A stretch of DNA of 64,000 nt from an uncultured Mobiluncus sp. (lineage in GTDB: Bacteria; Actinomycetota; Actinomycetes; Actinomycetales; Actinomycetaceae). Positions within the stretch are counted from its first letter, which is position 1, and the number at the start of each line of letters is the position of its first letter. The notes beneath the pieces were generated by a model that had not been told where the DNA came from, did no database searches, and worked only from the letters and a program-made list of their open reading frames with translations. The stretch is from the NCBI RefSeq assembly GCF_943914685.1, contig NZ_CALUCZ010000008.1, forward strand, positions 1-64,000, read 5' to 3'. The position numbers and the translations under genes were made by a program. Below are positions 58,720 through 64,000 of the stretch, one piece after another.

Positions 58720-61700
58720 TTGGCTACGAAATCCAAAGAATCCTCCACTCACCCTTTCCGGGTGTCTTTTGCCCAAATTGATGAACCGATGGCACCGCCG
58801 AATCTGTTGGCGCTCCAGACCGAATCTTTTGACTGGTTCCTGGGGAATGAAGCCTGGCAGGAGCGCGTCAAGAAAGCCGATGAAACCGGCGATAAGCACG
58901 TTCCCCGCACTTCGGGCCTGCAGGAAATCCTGAACGAAATGAGTCCGATTGAGGACAACGGCGGCACCATGAGCCTGTCCTTTAAGGACTACACGTTGGA
59001 AAGCCCGCACTACACCATCGACGAATGCAAGGACAAGGACCTGACCTACAACGCGCCGATGTACGTGACGGCCGAATTCATTACCTATGAAACCGGCGAA
59101 ATTAAGACCCAAACCGTGTTCCTGGGCGAATTCCCGTTGATGACCCCGCGCGGGACTTTCATCGTCAACGGCACCGAGCGGGTGGTCGTGTCCCAGCTGG
59201 TGCGTTCCCCCGGTGTGTACTTTGAAAAGACCGCGGACAAGACCTCGGATCGGGACATTTATCTGGGCAAGGTCATTCCTTCCCGCGGCGCTTGGCTGGA
59301 GTTCGAGATTGATAAGAAGGACACGGTCGGGGTGCGTATCGACCGCAAGCGCAAGCAGTCCGCCACCATCTTCCTCAAGGCGCTGGGCATGAGCATCGGC
59401 GAAATCCGCGAGGCCTTCAAAGACTTCCCGTTGATGCTGGAAACCCTGGAAAAAGACGGCGCGATTGAAACCCAGGATCAGGCCCTAGAGGACATCTACC
59501 GCAAGATTCGTCCTGGCGAGCCGCCCAGCGTGGAGGCCGGACGTAACCTGCTGCATAACTTTTACACCAACCCCAAGCGTTACGACCTCGCCGAGGTGGG
59601 ACGCTACAAAATCAATAAGAAACTCGGCGTGGAGCGGGAAATGGGCGAGCGCACCCTGGACCTGACCGACATTGTCGCCGCGTTCCGCTACCTGTTGGCG
59701 TTGCGTGCCGGGGACGACACGGTCAAGGTCAAAGACGCGGCCGGCAAAGAAACCGAACTGCGCATCAAGACCGACGACATCGACCACTTCGGCAACCGCC
59801 GGGTGCGTCCGGTTGGCGAGCTCATTCAGATGCAGGTGCGCACGGGTATGTCCCGTATGGAGCGCACGGTGAAAGAACGCATGTCCACTCAGGACGTCGA
59901 AGCCATCACCCCGAACTCGCTCATTAACATTCGTCCCGTCGTGGCAGCCATCAAAGAGTTCTTTGGGACCTCTCAGCTGTCGCAGTTCATGGACCAAAAC
60001 AACCCGTTGGCGGGTCTGACGCACAAGCGCCGTCTGTCGGCTTTGGGCCCGGGCGGCCTGTCCCGTGACCGGGCAGGGATGGAAGTCCGTGACGTGCACC
60101 CCTCGCACTACGGGCGCATGTGCCCGGTGGAAACTCCCGAAGGCCCGAACATTGGTTTGATTGGTTCGCTGGCGACTTTCGCGCGGATTAACCCTTACGG
60201 GTTTGTGGAAACGCCCTATCGCGTGGTTAAGAAAGGCGTTGTCACCAACGAAATCCACTACATCACCGCGGACGACGAAGAGGGCAAGAACATCGCCCAG
60301 GCCTCAGCGCGACTGACTAAGGACGGGCGTTTTGCCGAACCCCAGGTTTTGTGCCGTTCTACCGGCGGCGACCCGGTGCTGGTCAGCCCCGAAGAAGTCG
60401 ACTTGATGGACGTTTCGGCTCGCCAGATGGTGTCGGTCGCGACCGCGATGATTCCGTTCTTGGAACACGACGACGCGAACCGCGCTCTGATGGGTGCCAA
60501 TATGCAGCGTCAGGCAGTGCCGCTGCTGAAAACCGAGGCTCCGCTGGTGGGCACCGGCATCGAGAAACGCGCCGCGATTGACGCCGGCGACGTGGTTGTC
60601 GCCAAGAAAGGCGGCGTCGTCACCGAGGTCAGCGCCGATTTGGTGCGAGTCCAGGAAGACGACGGTGAAACCCGCGTTTACGCGGTGGAAAAGTTCAAGC
60701 GCTCCAACCAGGGCAACTGCTATAACCAGCAGGTTATTGTCAACGAGGGCGACCGGGTCGAAACCGGTGACGTCCTGGCTGACGGTCCCGCTACTGACGG
60801 CGGAGAGATGGCTTTGGGCAAGAACCTGCTGGTGGCCTACATGTCCTGGGAAGGGCTGAACTACGAAGACGCCATCATTTTGAGCCAGCGGGTCGTTTCC
60901 GAAGATTTGCTGACCTCGATTCACATCGAAGAACACGAAATCGACGCGCGCGACACGAAACTTGGCGAGGAAGAAATCACGCGGGACATTCCCAACGTTT
61001 CCGAAGCTGCTCGCAAAGACTTGGACGAACGCGGCATTATCCGTGTCGGCGCCGAAGTTAGCGCGGGCGACATCTTGGTCGGCAAGGTGACCCCCAAGGG
61101 TGAAACCGAACTGACCAGTGAGGAACGCCTGCTGCGGGCCATCTTGGGCGAAAAGGCGCGGGAGGCTCGCGACACTTCGCTGCGGGTGCCGCACGGCGAA
61201 TCCGGCATCGTTATCGGCGTCAAGGAATTCGTGGCCGGTGACTGCGAAGACGCCGCGTTGGGACCCGGTGTGAACCACATGGTTCGCGTCTTTATCGCCC
61301 AGCGCCGCAAGATGACGGTCGGGGATAAGATGGCTGGACGCCACGGCAACAAGGGCTGTGTCTCCAAGATTCTGCCGGTGGAGGATATGCCGTTCCTCGA
61401 GGACGGTACCCCGGTGGACATTATCTTGAACCCGATGGGTGTGCCCGGTCGTATGAACCTGGGTCAGGTACTCGAGTTCCACTTGGGTTGGCTGGCTCAC
61501 GAGGGCTGGGACATTAGTGAAGCTCGCAAGGCCGGTGAGCAGTGGGCTCAGGAGGTTCCGTTGGAGGTTTGCGAACCGGGACAGCACGTGGCGACCCCCG
61601 TGTTTGACGGTGCGGAGGCTGACGAGATTACCGGCCTGCTGCGCAACACTCGCGTCCGCGACGACTTCGACCGCCCGCTCATCGACGAAATGGGCAAGGC

Positions 61701-62229
61701 CAAGCTGTTTGACGGCCGTTCCGGGGAACCTTTCCCGTACCCGATTGCTATCGGCTACAAGTACATGCTGAAACTGCACCACTTGGTTGATGACAAGATT
61801 CACGCCCGCTCTACCGGCCCGTACTCCATGATTACCCAGCAGCCTCTGGGTGGTAAGGCCCAGTTCGGCGGCCAGCGTTTCGGTGAGATGGAGGTGTGGG
61901 CTATGGAGGCGTACGGCGCCGCCTACGCCCTCCAGGAACTGTTGACGGTGAAATCCGATGACGTGCAAGGACGTGTGCGGGTTTACGAATCTATTGTGCG
62001 CGGCGAGGACCTGCCCCAGCCGGGCATTCCGGAATCTTTCCGCGTGTTGATGCAGGAAATGCGTTCGCTGTGCCTGAATGTTGAGGCGCTGGACGCCGCC
62101 GGCAACGCCATCGACTTGCGTGACGATGACGACGAAGCCGGCCGCGGACCCAACAGTCTCGGCTTTGACCTGGGCAAACGTCCTAACGCCCCCGGCCTTT
62201 TGACGACCGACGAATTCATCAACGCCTAA
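58720..62229 (+). CDS. rpoB: DNA-directed RNA polymerase subunit beta
   Basis: 1169 residues from TTG 58720, usual for actinobacteria. The rifampicin region (about residues 417-443) reads SQLSQFMDQNNPLAGLTHKR followed by RLSALGPGG, with the Asp, His and Ser that are changed in resistant strains all in the wild-type form. The catalytic-face motifs MAGRHGNKG and VDIILNPMGVPGRMN are present, and the C-terminus ends near PGLLTTDEFINA. It forms the core enzyme with the rpoC product, encoded 30 bases further on. Confidence 0.98.
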   Translation: MATKSKESSTHPFRVSFAQIDEPMAPPNLLALQTESFDWFLGNEAWQERVKKADETGDKHVPRTSGLQEILNEMSPIEDNGGTMSLSFKDYTLESPHYTIDECKDKDLTYNAPMYVTAEFITYETGEIKTQTVFLGEFPLMTPRGTFIVNGTERVVVSQLVRSPGVYFEKTADKTSDRDIYLGKVIPSRGAWLEFEIDKKDTVGVRIDRKRKQSATIFLKALGMSIGEIREAFKDFPLMLETLEKDGAIETQDQALEDIYRKIRPGEPPSVEAGRNLLHNFYTNPKRYDLAEVGRYKINKKLGVEREMGERTLDLTDIVAAFRYLLALRAGDDTVKVKDAAGKETELRIKTDDIDHFGNRRVRPVGELIQMQVRTGMSRMERTVKERMSTQDVEAITPNSLINIRPVVAAIKEFFGTSQLSQFMDQNNPLAGLTHKRRLSALGPGGLSRDRAGMEVRDVHPSHYGRMCPVETPEGPNIGLIGSLATFARINPYGFVETPYRVVKKGVVTNEIHYITADDEEGKNIAQASARLTKDGRFAEPQVLCRSTGGDPVLVSPEEVDLMDVSARQMVSVATAMIPFLEHDDANRALMGANMQRQAVPLLKTEAPLVGTGIEKRAAIDAGDVVVAKKGGVVTEVSADLVRVQEDDGETRVYAVEKFKRSNQGNCYNQQVIVNEGDRVETGDVLADGPATDGGEMALGKNLLVAYMSWEGLNYEDAIILSQRVVSEDLLTSIHIEEHEIDARDTKLGEEEITRDIPNVSEAARKDLDERGIIRVGAEVSAGDILVGKVTPKGETELTSEERLLRAILGEKAREARDTSLRVPHGESGIVIGVKEFVAGDCEDAALGPGVNHMVRVFIAQRRKMTVGDKMAGRHGNKGCVSKILPVEDMPFLEDGTPVDIILNPMGVPGRMNLGQVLEFHLGWLAHEGWDISEARKAGEQWAQEVPLEVCEPGQHVATPVFDGAEADEITGLLRNTRVRDDFDRPLIDEMGKAKLFDGRSGEPFPYPIAIGYKYMLKLHHLVDDKIHARSTGPYSMITQQPLGGKAQFGGQRFGEMEVWAMEAYGAAYALQELLTVKSDDVQGRVRVYESIVRGEDLPQPGIPESFRVLMQEMRSLCLNVEALDAAGNAIDLRDDDDEAGRGPNSLGFDLGKRPNAPGLLTTDEFINA

Positions 62230-62259
62230 GACGGACCGGAAGAAGAGGAAAGAACACAA

Positions 62260-64000
62260 ATGTTGGATGCAAACAAGTTTGACAAGTTGCACATCGGTTT
62301 AGCTACCGAGGACGACATCAATGGCTGGTCCCACGGCGAAGTTAAAAAGCCGGAAACCATCAACTACCGGACGTTGAAGCCGGAAAAGGACGGCTTGTTC
62401 GACGAACGGATTTTCGGGCCGACCCGCGACTGGGAATGCGCCTGCGGCAAGTACAAGCGCGTGCGTTACAAGGGCATTGTCTGCGAACGCTGCGGGGTGG
62501 AAGTCACCCGTTCCAAGGTGCGCCGCGAGCGAATGGGCCACATCAAGCTGGCTGCCCCGGTGACGCATATCTGGTACTTCAAGGGCGTGCCCTCCCGACT
62601 CGGTTACCTGCTCAATATCGCCCCGAAAGACCTGGAAAAGGTCATTTACTTCGCGGCTTACATGATTACCGAGGTTGACGAGGAACGCCGCCACAAGGAC
62701 CTTGCCGATATGCAAAAGGAATCCGACCTGGCTCGTGAACAACTCGAAAAGAACCGCGACCTGGACGTCGAAAAGCGGGCCCAAAAGATGGAACAGGATA
62801 TGGCGGCGCTGGAAAAGGACGGCGCCGAGAAATCCGAAATCGACAAGGTCAAGCGCAACGGCGAAAAAGAAATGCGCGCCATTCGCCACCAGGCCGAGTC
62901 TGACCTGAAACTGCATGACGAAGTTTGGGAACGGTTTAAGAGCCTGAAAGTCGGCGACTTGGAGGGCAACGAGCTGGTCTACCGCGAAATGTATGCCCTG
63001 TACGGCACCTATTTCAAGGGCGGCATGGGCGCCCAGGCGGTGAAGGATCGTCTGGAATCTTTCGACCTGGAAGCTGAGGCCGAGGCCTTGAAAGAGGTCG
63101 TGGAGAGCAAGTCCGGTCAACAGAAAACCCGTGCTCTGAAACGTTTGAAAGTCATTAACGCTTTCCTCCAGACCGGCAAGCCGGCCTCGGCGATGGTGTT
63201 GGACTCGATTCCGGTCATTCCCCCGGACCTGCGCCCGATGGTACAACTGGACGGTGGCCGTTTCGCGACTTCTGACCTGAACGACCTGTACCGTCGCGTC
63301 ATCAACCGCAACAACCGCCTGCGTCGCTTGCAAGACCTGAATGCTCCGGACATCATCGTCAACAACGAGAAGCGTATGCTGCAAGAGGCCGTAGACGCCC
63401 TGTTTGACAACGGTCGGCGCGGTCGGCCGGTGACGGGTCCGGGCAACCGTCCGTTGAAGTCCCTGTCCGATATGCTCAAGGGCAAGCAGGGGCGTTTCCG
63501 TCAGAACTTGCTGGGCAAGCGCGTGGATTACTCGGGTCGTTCCGTCATTGTGGTCGGTCCGCAGTTGAAGCTGCACCAGTGCGGTTTGCCCAAGACGATG
63601 GCTCTGGAACTGTTCAAGCCTTTCGTGATGAAAGTGTTGGTGGAAAACGGGGACGCCAAGAACGTCAAAGCTGCCAAGCGTATGGTGGAGCGGCAAAACC
63701 CCCAGGTATGGGACGTTTTGGACGAGGTTATCACCAACCACCCGGTGTTGTTGAACCGGGCGCCTACCCTACACCGTTTGGGTATCCAGGCTTTCGAGCC
63801 GCTGCTGGTGGAGGGCAAAGCTATTCAGCTGCACCCGCTGGTCTGCGGCGCGTTCAACGCGGACTTTGACGGCGACCAAATGGCTGTCCACGTCCCGCTG
63901 TCCGCCGAAGCCCAAGCTGAGGCCCGCGTGCTGATGCTGTCGTCCAACAATATCCTGAAGCCCTCGGACGGCCGCCCGGTGACCATGCCCTCCCAGGACA
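62260..64000 (+). CDS. rpoC: DNA-directed RNA polymerase subunit beta' (3' part beyond the window)
   Basis: The first 580 codons are open to the window edge. The N-terminal zinc site has Cys 60, 62, 75 and 78. The region 145-260 is an actinobacterial charged coiled-coil (DLAREQLEKNRDLDVEKRAQ). RQNLLGKRVDYSGRSVIVVGP and the catalytic NADFDGDQMAVHVPL (about 532) are intact. ATG with GAGGAAAG upstream, 30 bp after rpoB, so one operon. Confidence 0.98.
   Translation, partial: MLDANKFDKLHIGLATEDDINGWSHGEVKKPETINYRTLKPEKDGLFDERIFGPTRDWECACGKYKRVRYKGIVCERCGVEVTRSKVRRERMGHIKLAAPVTHIWYFKGVPSRLGYLLNIAPKDLEKVIYFAAYMITEVDEERRHKDLADMQKESDLAREQLEKNRDLDVEKRAQKMEQDMAALEKDGAEKSEIDKVKRNGEKEMRAIRHQAESDLKLHDEVWERFKSLKVGDLEGNELVYREMYALYGTYFKGGMGAQAVKDRLESFDLEAEAEALKEVVESKSGQQKTRALKRLKVINAFLQTGKPASAMVLDSIPVIPPDLRPMVQLDGGRFATSDLNDLYRRVINRNNRLRRLQDLNAPDIIVNNEKRMLQEAVDALFDNGRRGRPVTGPGNRPLKSLSDMLKGKQGRFRQNLLGKRVDYSGRSVIVVGPQLKLHQCGLPKTMALELFKPFVMKVLVENGDAKNVKAAKRMVERQNPQVWDVLDEVITNHPVLLNRAPTLHRLGIQAFEPLLVEGKAIQLHPLVCGAFNADFDGDQMAVHVPLSAEAQAEARVLMLSSNNILKPSDGRPVTMPSQD

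Noticed and set aside
60304..62292. 662-codon open frame antisense to rpoB
   Set aside because: Mirror frame of the highly biased rpoB codons. The plus-strand RpoB protein is unmistakable.
62299..63741. 480-codon open frame antisense to rpoC
   Set aside because: Shadow of rpoC codons. The plus strand encodes the zinc site and NADFDGD.

Overview
The window reads as a chromosomal segment of a moderately high-GC Gram-positive actinobacterium. The evidence is an actinobacterial-style rpoB-rpoC pair, an FdxA-type ferredoxin, a tetrahydrodipicolinate N-succinyltransferase (dapD), frequent GTG/TTG starts, possible leaderless genes, and two exported proteins with clostridial/actinobacterial 'cell wall binding repeat 2' (CWB2) modules. 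The mix of CWB2 proteins, a LppM-like lipoprotein, a VanW protein and PntAB fits Actinomycetaceae, and a Mobiluncus-like organism is my best guess. This is inference from gene content, not from a search.

Layout. 1-20.4 kb is mostly household and envelope genes: LppM-like lipoprotein, NhaA antiporter, a short-armed tRNA-Leu(UAA), a NarL-type two-component pair, a BI-1 membrane protein, a GNAT enzyme, an AI-2E family exporter, a dead-nuclease/RAMA-like protein, a FAD/Fe-S oxidoreductase, DedA, a CWB2 trypsin-like protease, an MMPL exporter carrying a very long heptad-repeat insert, and a DUF4282 protein. 20.5-23.6 kb is pntAB with a strong terminator.

23.6-33.0 kb is an accessory, defence-like island. 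A WYL regulator is divergent from a 971-residue tandem AAA+ ATPase, which is followed by a 277-residue protein with a PD-(D/E)XK-like signature. About 150 bp further on is a retron: a structured non-coding RNA bounded by a 17-18 nt inverted repeat (a1/a2) that runs into the 5' end of a reverse transcriptase gene (YCDD, CAQVH in place of NAxxH). Behind the RT lie a possible 71-codon ORF, a membrane-anchored protein, an AT-rich gene of unknown function and a metallophosphatase. I could not match the retron partners to a retron effector type that I know.

33.1-36.0 kb holds sodA, tRNA-Ser(GGA), a small acidic protein, a toxin-antitoxin pair and two copies of a dispersed palindromic repeat. A 500-bp intergenic region with a 60-nt nested palindrome and five 11-bp tandem units leads into an oligopeptide ABC operon (36.1-41.7 kb). 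41.7-48.6 kb carries typA, a VanW protein, fdxA, gltA and dapD. 48.7-58.4 kb carries a CWB2-CAP protein, radA, menA, a CoA-disulfide-reductase-like enzyme, a small Cys-rich protein, a FemABX protein, a DegT-like protein and an aldose epimerase. The window ends in rpoB and a truncated rpoC.

Across the window an intergenic repeat family recurs four times (about 1-215, 10.35-10.6 kb, 34.2 kb, 35.7 kb). All copies share the core TGCCA-ATAA-TGGCA, while the outer arms differ in sequence yet remain self-complementary.
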